Source: Cellulophaga sp. HaHa_2_95 (GTDB lineage Bacteria; Bacteroidota; Bacteroidia; Flavobacteriales; Flavobacteriaceae). Taken from it: 64,000 nt of DNA. Where the stretch lies: NCBI RefSeq assembly GCF_019278565.1, contig NZ_CP058988.1, positions 4,216,001-4,280,000 on the forward strand, given 5' to 3'. Below are positions 36,795-45,021 of this stretch, piece by piece. Each line of letters opens with the position of its first letter. Positions within the stretch are counted from its first letter, which is position 1. The notes below the pieces were generated by a model that saw only the letters and a list, made by a program, of their open reading frames with translations, was not told the DNA's origin and made no database searches. The position numbers and the translations under genes were made by a program.

Positions 36795-37121
36795 CTATTT
36801 CAATTTTCTATTGTTATGATGTCTGTCGTGATCACGTTTTGTTTTCAAATCTAACTTTTTATCAAAAGCTTGTTGCAAATCTATCCCAGTTTGGTTTGCT
36901 AAACATAATACAACGAAGACTACATCTGCTAATTCTTCTCCTAGATCTTTATTTTTATCAGATTCTTTTTCACTCTGTTCTCCGTATCTACGAGCAATTA
37001 TACGAGCAACCTCTCCAACTTCTTCTGTTAATTGCGCCATATTGGTAAGCTCATTAAAATAACGAACCCCATGTTCTTTAATCCAAGTATCTACCGCTTT
37101 TTGTGAATCTGAAATATTCAT
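36795..37121 (-). CDS. MazG-type nucleotide pyrophosphohydrolase
   Basis: A 108-residue all-alpha NTP pyrophosphatase. The metal-binding EExxE...ExxD pattern is present: EEVGEVARI near residue 31 and EELADVVFVVLCLAN near residue 63. Enzymes of this small class remove aberrant or excess nucleoside triphosphates; the substrate is not known here. It begins 11 bp after the stop codon of the frame-corrected dtd gene, so it is part of the same transcript. Confidence 0.9.
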   Translation of the reverse strand: MNISDSQKAVDTWIKEHGVRYFNELTNMAQLTEEVGEVARIIARRYGEQSEKESDKNKDLGEELADVVFVVLCLANQTGIDLQQAFDKKLDLKTKRDHDRHHNNRKLK

Positions 37122-37132
37122 AACCTATTGTT

Positions 37133-37586
37133 TTATTCTTTGTTTTTTGTATCTATAGAAATTGTAACCGGACCGTCATTTACTAGTGCCACTTTCATGT
37201 CTGCACCAAAAAACGCCTGTTCCCACTTTTTTCCCTAAATCTTCTTCTAATTTTTCAATAAATTGCTTGTAAAGCGGAATAGCAATTTCTGGTCTCGCTG
37301 CTTTTATATACGATGGCCGATTCCCCTTTTTAGTGGCAGCATGTAGTGTAAACTGGCTCACAATAATAGCATCACCTTTAGTGTCTAAAAGTGATTTATT
37401 CATAACCTCATCTTCATCATTAAAAATACGCAGATTGGTAATTTTTCTGGAAAGCCACTCTATATCTTCTAAACCATCTGCTTCTTCTATCCCAAGTAGG
37501 ATAAGCAAGCCTGCATCAATCTCAGCAATTATAGCTCCCTCAACGGCAACACTCGCTTTAGTTACTCTTTGCAAAACTACTCTCAC
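37133..37586 (-). pseudogene. dtd: D-aminoacyl-tRNA deacylase, frameshifted as given
   Basis: The first 124 codons encode a normal Dtd: MRVVLQRVTKASVAVEG, then SQFTLHAATKKGNRPSY with the catalytic Thr-bearing SQFTL motif. At a T6 run on the minus strand (A6 at 37208-37213) the frame is lost, and the written frame stops after [10 protein letters not shown] at 37176. Removing one T restores [21 protein letters not shown] and a stop at 37133-37135, giving 150 residues, the usual length. The lost part holds the Gly-cisPro motif of the active site, so the short form should be inactive. It may be a sequencing error, a true mutation or slippage. It overlaps rsgA by 4 bp. Confidence 0.85.
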
Positions 37587-38536
37587 TTTTTCTCTCCGTA
37601 AATATCTGTTCTATAATTCTCTTCTTCCCCATTTACCATCTGCACATAACTGCGATACCTACTCCATGCCACTTCATCATTATCTAGCGCTTCTTTTATA
37701 GCACAATTAGGCTCTTCAATATGCAAACAATTATTAAACTTGCAATGTTGTTTTAAAGCAAAAAACTCAGGGAAATAATTTCCTATTTCTTCCTTTTCCA
37801 TATCTACAATTCCGAAACCTTTTATTCCCGGCGTATCTATAATTCTAGCATCAAAATCTAAGTCATACATTTCTGCAAATGTAGTGGTATGTTGCCCCTG
37901 TGCATGTTGTACCGATATCTTTTTTGTTTTCAAGTCTAGTTTAGGTTCTAACGCATTTACTAAGGTAGATTTACCCACCCCAGAATGTCCTGAAAACATG
38001 CTGGTTTTACCCACCATTAACTCTTTTACTTTATCTATATTTTTTCCTGTAGTAGAAGAAATACCAATACACGTGTACCCTATACTTCTGTACAGTGCCG
38101 CTAGATATTTTATTTCATCGGTTTCCTCCTCATTATACGTATCTATTTTATTAAATAATAAAATAGTTGGAATATGATAGGCTTCTGCCGTTACCAAAAA
38201 ACGATCAATAAAACTTGTTGAAGTAGGCGGATTATTTAAGGTGATCATTAAAAATACTTGATCTAAATTGGCCGCAATAATATGGGTCTGTTTCGATAAA
38301 TTTACAGACTTACGGATAATGTAATTCCTACGATCTGCAATAGCATTTATAATACCAATGGTTTCATCACCAATAGTTTCGACCTCAAAAGTCACATGAT
38401 CTCCAACAGAAACTGGATTGGTGCTTTTAATACCTTTAATTCTAAATTTTCCTTTAATTCTGCATTCGTAAAAGCTACCCTCTGCGGTTTTTACAGTGTA
38501 CCAACTACCAGTAGATTTATATACGACTCCTTGCAT
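37583..38536 (-). CDS. rsgA: Small ribosomal subunit biogenesis GTPase RsgA
   Basis: A 317-residue circularly permuted GTPase that helps mature the 30S subunit. An OB-fold occupies residues 1-70 (VYKSTGSWYTVKT). The GTPase motifs appear in permuted order: FNKID (G4), then GHSGVGKSTLVNAL (G1) and IDTPGIKGFG (G3). A C-terminal zinc site is HCKFNNCLHIEEPNCAIK. Length is normal. It begins a co-oriented run rsgA-dtd-mazG-aroA. Confidence 0.96.
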   Translation of the reverse strand: MQGVVYKSTGSWYTVKTAEGSFYECRIKGKFRIKGIKSTNPVSVGDHVTFEVETIGDETIGIINAIADRRNYIIRKSVNLSKQTHIIAANLDQVFLMITLNNPPTSTSFIDRFLVTAEAYHIPTILLFNKIDTYNEEETDEIKYLAALYRSIGYTCIGISSTTGKNIDKVKELMVGKTSMFSGHSGVGKSTLVNALEPKLDLKTKKISVQHAQGQHTTTFAEMYDLDFDARIIDTPGIKGFGIVDMEKEEIGNYFPEFFALKQHCKFNNCLHIEEPNCAIKEALDNDEVAWSRYRSYVQMVNGEEENYRTDIYGEKK

Positions 38537-38652
38537 TTACTTTTTTTTCGATTGCGATATACAAAATAACAACTTTTATACGTAACTAAGTACAAGAAAC
38601 GGAGTTGGTTTTTCTATTACACAAGAGCATTGATAAAATTATAAAAAATAAC

Positions 38653-39327
38653 TTATTCAATAATTCTTACTCTACCGCCTGCAAATGTATTTTTGTTTAC
38701 ATGTTCTGGGTTACCATAAACAGTTACATCTCCACCAGCTTTAATTTTAATATCTACTTTTTTTGAAGCGTAAACATCTGCTTCTCCTGCTGCGGTAATT
38801 TTCACTGTTGCCGTCTCCGTCCTTAGTTCTTTACCTTCAAATATACCTCCAGTATTCAAAACTATTTGCTGATTTTTTGCCATTCCAGATGCATCCACAA
38901 TACCCCCCGTAACTGCACGTACAATAAGAACATCTACATCTAAGCCAACTTTTATTAATGCCCCTTCTTGCGTTTTAAGCTCAATAGTATTCTGTTCTAT
39001 GGTAGCATTTGATGTAATTCTAGCGCCTTCATTCCCATCTATCAAGCTTACATCTGTATAATATACCTCAACGAAAGTATCTTCTCCATGAAATTTTTTA
39101 TCCAACTCCATTCGAATTTTGAGTACGCCATTATTGTTAACCAATTTTATATCATCAACATTTTTTCCTTTAATAAGCACTTTATTTTCTTCAGATTTAA
39201 TCAAGTTTACCTCAATAAGATCAAAAACCTTAACCTCATGAAAATCGCCCATATCTCTATCTAAAGTTCGTTGTGAAAAAGCACTAAGGGTTACTAAGAA
39301 GAATGCTGCAAGTATTAATTTTTTCAT
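38653..39327 (-). CDS. GIN-domain (DUF2807) secreted protein
   Basis: A 224-residue exported protein. The signal peptide ends at about TLSAFSQ. The rest matches the GIN/DUF2807 right-handed beta-helix family: FHEVKVFDLIEVNLIKSEENKVLIKG near the start, then repeated strands (ARITSNATIEQ, LIKVGLDVDV, VDASGMAKNQ, ADVYASKKVDIKIKAGGDVTVYGNPE). Such proteins are widespread in Bacteroidota surfaces or periplasm and have no known biochemical role. It is separated from the aromatic operon upstream by a strong terminator. Confidence 0.88.
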   Translation of the reverse strand: MKKLILAAFFLVTLSAFSQRTLDRDMGDFHEVKVFDLIEVNLIKSEENKVLIKGKNVDDIKLVNNNGVLKIRMELDKKFHGEDTFVEVYYTDVSLIDGNEGARITSNATIEQNTIELKTQEGALIKVGLDVDVLIVRAVTGGIVDASGMAKNQQIVLNTGGIFEGKELRTETATVKITAAGEADVYASKKVDIKIKAGGDVTVYGNPEHVNKNTFAGGRVRIIE

Positions 39328-39393
39328 ATCGTGATTATTTTAATTTTTATAAAGACACCTCGATTTTAAAAATGTTACACTTTTTAAAATAAA

Positions 39394-39418
39394 AAACCCG
39401 CTTTAAAAAAGCGGGTTT
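39394..39418 (-). terminator. Terminator of the aromatic amino acid operon
   Basis: AAACCCGCTT and AAGCGGGTTT around a short A/T loop, followed on the minus strand by TTTTTATTTT. It lies between the DAHP synthase gene and the GIN gene and ends the attenuated operon. Confidence 0.85.
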
Positions 39419-39441
39419 ACTTATGACTATTATCTTACTCA

Positions 39442-40524
39442 TTAAGAGTTTATAACTTTCTCTTGGTGATTTATTGATTCTTGGTGAATTGCTTTAAACA
39501 TTTTTAAAACAAACTCCTCACTTAATCCTTTAGATTCTCCTTCTAAGATCATTGCTCCTAAAATTTGATTCCATCTGTTTGATTGAAGAACTGCAACGTT
39601 TTTTTGCTTTTTCAAGGCTCCAATACCATCAGAAATTTTCATTCTCTTTCCTAACATTTCAATAAGCTGTGTATCTACCACATCTATCTGAGCTCTTAAG
39701 TTACTCAAATCATTATTATATTCTGCTTCAGGATCAGATTCTTTTCTTATTTTCAAATCACGCATGATTTGCACTAGTTTCTCTGGCGTTACTTGTTGTG
39801 CAGCATCACTCCAAGCATTTTCAGGATCAAAATGAGTTTCAATCATTAGACCATCAAAGTTTAAATCTAATGCCGTTTGACATACATCAAAAATCATTTC
39901 TCTATTTCCAGTAATATGCGATGGATCGTTTATTAAAGGTAAATCTGGAAATCTATTTTGAAACTCAATAGCTAATTGCCATTCTGGAATGTTTCTATAT
40001 TTTGTTTTTTCGTAAGTAGAGAATCCTCTATGAATAGCTCCTAAGTTTTTAACACCAGCAGTTTTTAATCTTTCAATACCACCTAACCAAAGTGCTAAAT
40101 CTGGGTTTACTGGGTTTTTAACCAATACAATCTTATCCGTTTCCCCTAAAGCATCTGCAATTTCTTGCATGATAAATGGGCTTACCGTAGAACGTGCACC
40201 AATCCATAATAAATCTACATCATGTTCTAAAGCTAATTTTACATGCGCTGCATTCGCAACTTCTGTACAGGTTTTCATTCCTGTTTCTGCTTTAACTTTT
40301 TGCAACCACTTTAAACCTAAAGCTCCTACACCCTCAAACATTCCTGGGCGAGTTCTAGGTTTCCAAATACCAGCGCGGTAATAATTTACATCAGTATCTT
40401 TTAATTGATGTGCAATTTTAAGTACTTGCTCTTCAGTTTCCGCACTACATGGCCCTGCTATTACTAGAGGATGATCTAGTTTCATATCATCCAACCATGT
40501 TCTCATTTGTTTTGAATTCTCCAT
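39442..40524 (-). CDS. Bifunctional DAHP synthase / chorismate mutase
   Basis: A 360-residue fusion. Residues about 1-255 form a KDOPS-like (type I beta) 3-deoxy-7-phosphoheptulonate synthase: VIAGPCSAETEEQV, RAGIWKPRTRPGMFEG, LLWIGARSTVSPF, HRGFSTYEKTKYRNIPEW and LIETHFDPENAWSDAAQQ. Residues about 262-350 form an AroQ chorismate mutase (LRAQIDVVDTQLIEMLGKRMKISDGI). The mutase domain may serve both catalysis and feedback control of the synthase, as described for other fusions of this type. It is the fourth and last gene of the Phe-attenuated operon, 12 bp after tyrA. Confidence 0.95.
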   Translation of the reverse strand: MENSKQMRTWLDDMKLDHPLVIAGPCSAETEEQVLKIAHQLKDTDVNYYRAGIWKPRTRPGMFEGVGALGLKWLQKVKAETGMKTCTEVANAAHVKLALEHDVDLLWIGARSTVSPFIMQEIADALGETDKIVLVKNPVNPDLALWLGGIERLKTAGVKNLGAIHRGFSTYEKTKYRNIPEWQLAIEFQNRFPDLPLINDPSHITGNREMIFDVCQTALDLNFDGLMIETHFDPENAWSDAAQQVTPEKLVQIMRDLKIRKESDPEAEYNNDLSNLRAQIDVVDTQLIEMLGKRMKISDGIGALKKQKNVAVLQSNRWNQILGAMILEGESKGLSEEFVLKMFKAIHQESINHQEKVINS

Positions 40525-40536
40525 CTCTTTGTTATT

Positions 40537-41397
40537 CTATTTTTTATTAAGTGGTATTCCGTTTAAAATCTCTTTTATTCTATTGGTACTATTCATTTCA
40601 TTATAGATACCTTCAAAATCATCATCTAAAAGCATTTGCTTAAACTCTTTCAGATTTTCTATATACTCTTCTAATGTCTCTACAACATTAGCTTTGTTAT
40701 GCTTAAAAATTGGTGTCCACATGGCTGGCGAACTTTTTGCTAATCGTACCGTACTTTCAAATCCACTCCCCGCCATATCAAAAATATCGCGCTCATTCTT
40801 TTCTTTTGCTATAACAGTTTTACCTAACATAAAAGAACTGATGTGCGACAAATGCGACACATAGGCAATATGCTTATCATGTGCCTCCGGATTCATATAC
40901 CGAATACGCATGCCTAATTGCTGAAAAATTGCCAATGCTTTTTCTTGCAATTTGAAAGCTGTTTTTTCTACCTCACAAATAATATTTGTTTTACCACGGT
41001 ACAAATTATTAATTGCTGCTGCTGGACCTGAAAACTCTGTTCCTGCAATAGGATGACATGCTAAAAAATTTCTTCTTTTAGGATGTGAAGCCACGGCATT
41101 ACAAATTAACGATTTTGTAGAGCCTGCATCCAACACAACTGCATCATCATTTACGACATCCAACACTTTAGGAAGCTCCAAAACCATAACATCTACAGGT
41201 ACTGAGACGATTACGATATCCGCTATTGACAAATCATTATAAGTGGCTTTTTTATCAATAAGTTCAATTGCTAAAGCTTCTTCTATATGTTTTTCATTGA
41301 TATCAATACCATAAATCACAGCATCAGGATTAGTAGCTTTTATATCCCTAGCCATTGACCCTCCAATTAATCCGATACCTACAACAAATACGTTCAT
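40537..41397 (-). CDS. tyrA: Prephenate dehydrogenase
   Basis: A 286-residue NAD(P)-dependent enzyme that oxidatively decarboxylates prephenate on the way to tyrosine. The Rossmann loop is VGIGLIGGSMARDI at residues 6-19. DAGSTKSLI, CHPIAGTEFSGPAAA and HDKHIAYVSHLSH are typical family motifs. No C-terminal ACT domain is present. It lies between the aminotransferase gene (31-bp gap) and the DAHP synthase/chorismate mutase fusion. Confidence 0.95.
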   Translation of the reverse strand: MNVFVVGIGLIGGSMARDIKATNPDAVIYGIDINEKHIEEALAIELIDKKATYNDLSIADIVIVSVPVDVMVLELPKVLDVVNDDAVVLDAGSTKSLICNAVASHPKRRNFLACHPIAGTEFSGPAAAINNLYRGKTNIICEVEKTAFKLQEKALAIFQQLGMRIRYMNPEAHDKHIAYVSHLSHISSFMLGKTVIAKEKNERDIFDMAGSGFESTVRLAKSSPAMWTPIFKHNKANVVETLEEYIENLKEFKQMLLDDDFEGIYNEMNSTNRIKEILNGIPLNKK

Positions 41398-41428
41398 TTT
41401 ATTTTGATCACTTTTACGTTGTTCTCTT

Positions 41429-42574
41429 CTAAAAGCGACTAATCGCTTCTTTAATTTTATCTTCTTTTACACAAAGCGAAAACCGAATATATCCCGCTCC
41501 ATTGCTTCCGAAAATAGTTCCTGGAGTAATGAATATATTTTTCGCATAAAGTATATCATCAATAAACGCTTCTGCAGAAACTGCACCTTCTGGCAATTTT
41601 GCCCAAATAAACATTCCTACTGCATTTTTATCATAGGTACAGCCCAACTTATCCGCTAATTGCAACATAAGCTTCTTACGTTTTTCGTATACCTTATTTA
41701 AGCCATCAAACCATTCTTGGCTGCTTTTTAGTGCCGCGATAGCCCCTTTTTGTATGCCGTAAAACATACCAGAATCCATATTACTCTTTACTTTTAAAAC
41801 CGCACTAATATGCGCCTCATTTCCTGAAACCATTCCTACGCGCCACCCAGCCATATTAAAAGTTTTACTTAATGAGTTCAGCTCTAGAGCCACCTCTTTT
41901 GCTCCTTCAATACTTAAAATACTATCTGGCGTATCATTTAGTACAAAACTGTAAGGGTTATCATTTACTAAAAGAATATCATTACGTTTTGCAAATGCAA
42001 CCAAGGCTTTAAACTGCTCCTTATTTGCCGATGCTCCTGTTGGCATATGAGGATAGGACACCCACATGAGCTTTACTTTAGATAAATCTTGCTGTTCTAA
42101 CGCTTCTATATCTGGAAACCAATTAGATGCTGCCGTTAAATCATAATATTTAGGCGCTGCACCTACCAATTTGGTAACTGAAGTATAGGTCGGATATCCA
42201 GGATTAGGAATTAACGCCTCATCTCCAGGATTTAAAAATGCCAAACTAATATGCATAATCCCTTCCTTAGAGCCCATTAAAGGCAACACCTCTGTTGATG
42301 GATTTAGGGTTACACCATAATATTTTTTATAAAAATTAACAATAGCGTCCCGAAACTCTGGAAGCCCTTGATAACTTTGATATTGATGAGCACCATCTTC
42401 TGTAACGGCAGCTTGCACTGCTTTTATTACTTCTTCTGAAGGTGCCAAATCTGGACTACCAATACCCATGTTGATAATTGGTTTTCCTTCGGCCATTAAT
42501 CCACGAACTTCTCTAAGTTTTTTCGAGAAGTAATATTCTTCTACGGTATTCAGCCGATCTGCAGTTGTGATCAT
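41429..42574 (-). CDS. PLP-dependent class I aminotransferase of the aromatic operon
   Basis: A 381-residue fold-type I aminotransferase. Motifs are MGIGSPDLAPSEEVI, YQSYQGLPEFRDAIVNFY, NPGYPTYTSVTKL, YPHMPTGASANKEQF, NDNPYSFVLND and the PLP-lysine motif SLSKTFNMAGWRVG. Its position between pheA (4-bp overlap) and tyrA indicates the transamination step of phenylalanine and tyrosine synthesis, acting on phenylpyruvate, hydroxyphenylpyruvate or prephenate. The precise substrate cannot be read from sequence. The family also includes LL-diaminopimelate and aspartate aminotransferases, so context carries the call. Confidence 0.9.
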   Translation of the reverse strand: MITTADRLNTVEEYYFSKKLREVRGLMAEGKPIINMGIGSPDLAPSEEVIKAVQAAVTEDGAHQYQSYQGLPEFRDAIVNFYKKYYGVTLNPSTEVLPLMGSKEGIMHISLAFLNPGDEALIPNPGYPTYTSVTKLVGAAPKYYDLTAASNWFPDIEALEQQDLSKVKLMWVSYPHMPTGASANKEQFKALVAFAKRNDILLVNDNPYSFVLNDTPDSILSIEGAKEVALELNSLSKTFNMAGWRVGMVSGNEAHISAVLKVKSNMDSGMFYGIQKGAIAALKSSQEWFDGLNKVYEKRKKLMLQLADKLGCTYDKNAVGMFIWAKLPEGAVSAEAFIDDILYAKNIFITPGTIFGSNGAGYIRFSLCVKEDKIKEAISRF

Positions 42575-43398
42575 ACTCTAGCGTTTTTGTATTCTCCTAA
42601 TATTTTAAATTCTTCCGTCATAATCTCTAAAAGCGATTTTGCTTTTGAGAAGTCTTGATAGGCATCAAAAGTAATATCCACAAAAAATGCATATTTCCAA
42701 GGTCGTTCTATTACGGGCAACGATTGAATTTTAGTTAAGTTTAAATTACAATCACTCATTACATTCAATAATGCGGCTAAACTACCACGTTTATGATCCG
42801 CAATAAAGCGTATAGAGGCTTTGTTAATTTCCTCTGGTGGCAATTCTTTATTTTCCTTATTGATAATTAAAAAACGAGTTGAATTATTAGTGATGGTCTG
42901 AATCTCATTTGCAATAATTTCTAAACCATACAATTCAGCCGCTGCTTTAGGAGCAATTGCCGCAATATTAATTAGTTGTTTCTCTTGAATCTGTTGTGCC
43001 GTCTCTGCGGTATCAACCGCTTCTACAAGCTTAATGTGCGGATATGATTTTAAAAAATCTTTACACTGCAACAAAGCCATTGGATGTGAATGCACTTCCT
43101 TAATATCTTCAATTTTCTGACCTGGTAAGACCATTAAATTATGATGAATATTTAAAAAATGCTCTCCAATAACATGTAAGTTATTATGATGAATTAATGC
43201 ATAATTTGGAATGATAGATCCTGCTATAGAATTTTCTATAGCCATTACCGCCTTATCTGCTCTCCCTGATAGCGTTTGACAAACTAGTTCATCAAAAGAC
43301 ATACATTCTACCAATTCAATATGCTCCCCAAAATAATCTTTAGCCACTTGATGGTGGTTAGATCCTTTTACTCCTTGTATGGCTATTTTTAATTTCAT
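42571..43398 (-). CDS. pheA: Prephenate dehydratase
   Basis: A 275-residue enzyme that makes phenylpyruvate from prephenate. The catalytic domain (about 1-180) shows IAIQGVKGSNHHQVAKDYF, FDELVCQTLSGRADKAVMAIENSIAGSI and NNSTRFLIIN, the last holding the conserved Thr. Residues about 195-270 form an ACT domain (KASIRFIADHKRGSLAALLNVM, then LPVIERPWKYAFFVDI), which normally binds phenylalanine for feedback inhibition. There is no chorismate mutase domain; that activity is in the last gene of the operon. It is the first gene after the Phe leader and attenuator. Confidence 0.95.
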   Translation of the reverse strand: MKLKIAIQGVKGSNHHQVAKDYFGEHIELVECMSFDELVCQTLSGRADKAVMAIENSIAGSIIPNYALIHHNNLHVIGEHFLNIHHNLMVLPGQKIEDIKEVHSHPMALLQCKDFLKSYPHIKLVEAVDTAETAQQIQEKQLINIAAIAPKAAAELYGLEIIANEIQTITNNSTRFLIINKENKELPPEEINKASIRFIADHKRGSLAALLNVMSDCNLNLTKIQSLPVIERPWKYAFFVDITFDAYQDFSKAKSLLEIMTEEFKILGEYKNARV

Positions 43399-43454
43399 AC
43401 CTAAACTCCAAATTATTTACACCTTACAATATGCATTGCCAGCTCAAAAAAAAT

Positions 43455-43484
43455 CAAAAAAAAAGCCCCGTTATATACGGGACT
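43455..43484 (-). terminator. Attenuator terminator upstream of pheA
   Basis: On the minus strand AGTCCCGT pairs with ACGGGGCT around a 5-nt loop (43464-43484), followed by a T9 run (43456-43464). It lies between the Phe leader peptide and pheA, not after a gene. The left arm (AGTCCCG) can instead pair with CGGGACT in the end of the leader (43518-43524), which would form an antiterminator. This is the layout of an amino-acid attenuator. Confidence 0.85.
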
Positions 43485-43510
43485 TTTTTGAAAATATATT
43501 TTAAAACATA

Positions 43511-43582
43511 CTACAACAGTCCCGCACCTCTCTTAAAAAAGAAGTAAAAAAAGAAACCGTTCCAGAAATATTGCTTTGTCAT
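43511..43582 (-). CDS. Phenylalanine-rich leader peptide of the aromatic operon
   Basis: A 23-residue open frame from ATG (43580-43582) to TAG (43511-43513). Seven of 23 residues are Phe, with FFFYFFF at residues 10-16, plus two Tyr and a Trp (MTKQYFWNG start). It lies 15 bp after a promoter-like sequence and 27 nt before a terminator hairpin, which is 60 nt before pheA. Ribosome stalling at the Phe codons when Phe-tRNA is scarce would leave CGGGACT in the leader's end free to pair with AGTCCCG and so block the terminator. Too short for usual gene finders. Function follows the known attenuation model of enteric pheA; the sequence match is direct. Confidence 0.87.
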   Translation of the reverse strand: MTKQYFWNGFFFYFFFKRGAGLL

Positions 43583-43600
43583 AATTGTACTAAACTTTGG

Positions 43601-43629
43601 CTAAAGTAATACTTATATTCAAAAATCAA
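43601..43629 (-). promoter_or_regulatory. Promoter of the attenuated pheA operon
   Basis: TTG (43627-43629), an 18-bp spacer and TACTTTAG (43601-43608), one mismatch from TAnnTTTG. Transcription would begin just before the leader ATG. Confidence 0.55.
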
Positions 43630-43743
43630 AATATAGTCCGATCTTTTTTTTAATCTTTTATTTTTTAAAACAATAAGTACCGATACTGTGAGATTATGAA
43701 CCTTTTGTTATGAATAATTGATTCTTTAAAAAGTATTGAAACG

Positions 43744-43773
43744 AAAAAAGACTTCAATGAAGAAGTCTTTTTT
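43744..43773 (-). terminator. Terminator after the lipocalin-like lipoprotein gene
   Basis: AAAAAAGACTTC and GAAGTCTTTTTT form a perfect 12-bp stem around a 6-nt loop. It lies about 20 bp after the stop codon of the gene at 43795 and insulates the Phe leader from upstream transcription. Confidence 0.85.
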
Positions 43774-43794
43774 GAGATATAATTGATCCGCTTT

Positions 43795-44901
43795 TTATTT
43801 TTTATTAAAATGATATTTGTACTCCTCTATTCCATTTTCATCCTCAAACACCTCATTAATAACCAATTGACTTGAAGTTAGCTCTATGAAACCACTAAAT
43901 ATTAATTCACCATCTTCACTTTCATAAGTCTCTATTTCGCCATCTTCATAGGTTGAAGTATAAACAAATTCTACTAAAGTAAGTTCACTTTTTTCTTCGT
44001 TGTAAGCCCAATTACCTTTTGATACATCAAAAGAAGAAAAATTCTCTTCAACATTACGACAAGAAGCTCTTGATGCTTCCCAATCTAAACCGCTTTCGAT
44101 AGTATTCTGTCTTAAAACAAAAGTACCGTCATTTTTTAAGTTCATCGTAATATCATTAACTGTCCAACAATATGATAATTCTATTTCTGTATTTTCTCCA
44201 TTATCACATGCTAGAGTTGTTGTTCCCTCATCATAGCACTTTGCTTCACCTGTTAAATAGGTTTCTCCATTCTCAACCTGTTTCGTATACTCCCAATCTG
44301 CAACGAGGTTTGCATTACCACCCCAAGCTTCTACCGTTACACAAACATCTTCTGGCAAACTAATATTTCCCTGAGCATCATACAGACAAATTACATAGCA
44401 AAAAGTACCTGCAGGAACTGACGATTCAAAATCTACGTTTATCGTATTACCCTCCTCTTTACGAGTAGGTGTCATTTCTTTAGTGAAAATATTTTTCCTT
44501 TTGTTCTGTGTAAGCTTATTATCATAGTTATTCATTGCACTTAATGGCACATCTAAATAAGTATCTGCCATTCCGTTTTCATCCTTTAGCTGAATATAAG
44601 CCCCTGCAAATTCTGCAGACGCATCAAAAACAATATCAAAACCATTTTTTTGAAATGCCGTTTGCGTCGAAAAATCTAAACTAAACGCTAAATCGCCTGT
44701 TGGAGTAATACTCCCGGTTTTAGATGTTGCACCTTCTACGATAAGTCCGCCCGAAGCTTCATTGATATCTATTTGAACTTCTTCTGTCGCATTTACTCCA
44801 TCAGGATCTATTTCTGCTGATAGCTTTGCATCATCGTCTTTAGAACACGAAAATATTCCTGCGGCTAAAAAGCACATAACTAGTAAATTTGATTTTCTCA
44901 T
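43795..44901 (-). CDS. Hypothetical lipoprotein with C-terminal lipocalin-like region
   Basis: A 368-residue predicted lipoprotein: signal peptide ending AAGIFSC (Cys19) followed by SKDDDAK, an acidic region after Cys of the kind found on surface lipoproteins of flavobacteria. The middle part contains several paired cysteines (GTFCYVICLYDAQG, EDVCVTV). The C-terminal 160 residues (WEYTKQVENGETYLTG onward, with NDGTFVLRQN and GNWAYNEEKSELTL) look like a lipocalin-type beta-barrel domain (Lipocalin_4/5 group). Function unknown. It is a single gene with its own terminator. Confidence 0.7.
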   Translation of the reverse strand: MRKSNLLVMCFLAAGIFSCSKDDDAKLSAEIDPDGVNATEEVQIDINEASGGLIVEGATSKTGSITPTGDLAFSLDFSTQTAFQKNGFDIVFDASAEFAGAYIQLKDENGMADTYLDVPLSAMNNYDNKLTQNKRKNIFTKEMTPTRKEEGNTINVDFESSVPAGTFCYVICLYDAQGNISLPEDVCVTVEAWGGNANLVADWEYTKQVENGETYLTGEAKCYDEGTTTLACDNGENTEIELSYCWTVNDITMNLKNDGTFVLRQNTIESGLDWEASRASCRNVEENFSSFDVSKGNWAYNEEKSELTLVEFVYTSTYEDGEIETYESEDGELIFSGFIELTSSQLVINEVFEDENGIEEYKYHFNKK

Positions 44902-45021
44902 AATTTAAAATTGGTTATTATTTGGTTGGTTTAGCGATGATTAATCACCTTATCAATTTTAACGACCTTAATTTTAAATTATTGTAGAAAATATACTTAC
45001 AGATTTCTGAACAACAATATC

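Noticed and set aside
37133..37586. Programmed frameshift in dtd
   Set aside because: A T6 run alone does not prove programming, and no stimulatory structure is obvious; the sequence cannot separate it from an error.
43464..43484. Plain terminator of an upstream gene instead of an attenuator
   Set aside because: The gene to the right already has its own terminator at 43744-43773, and a promoter and Phe-rich frame lie between the two hairpins.
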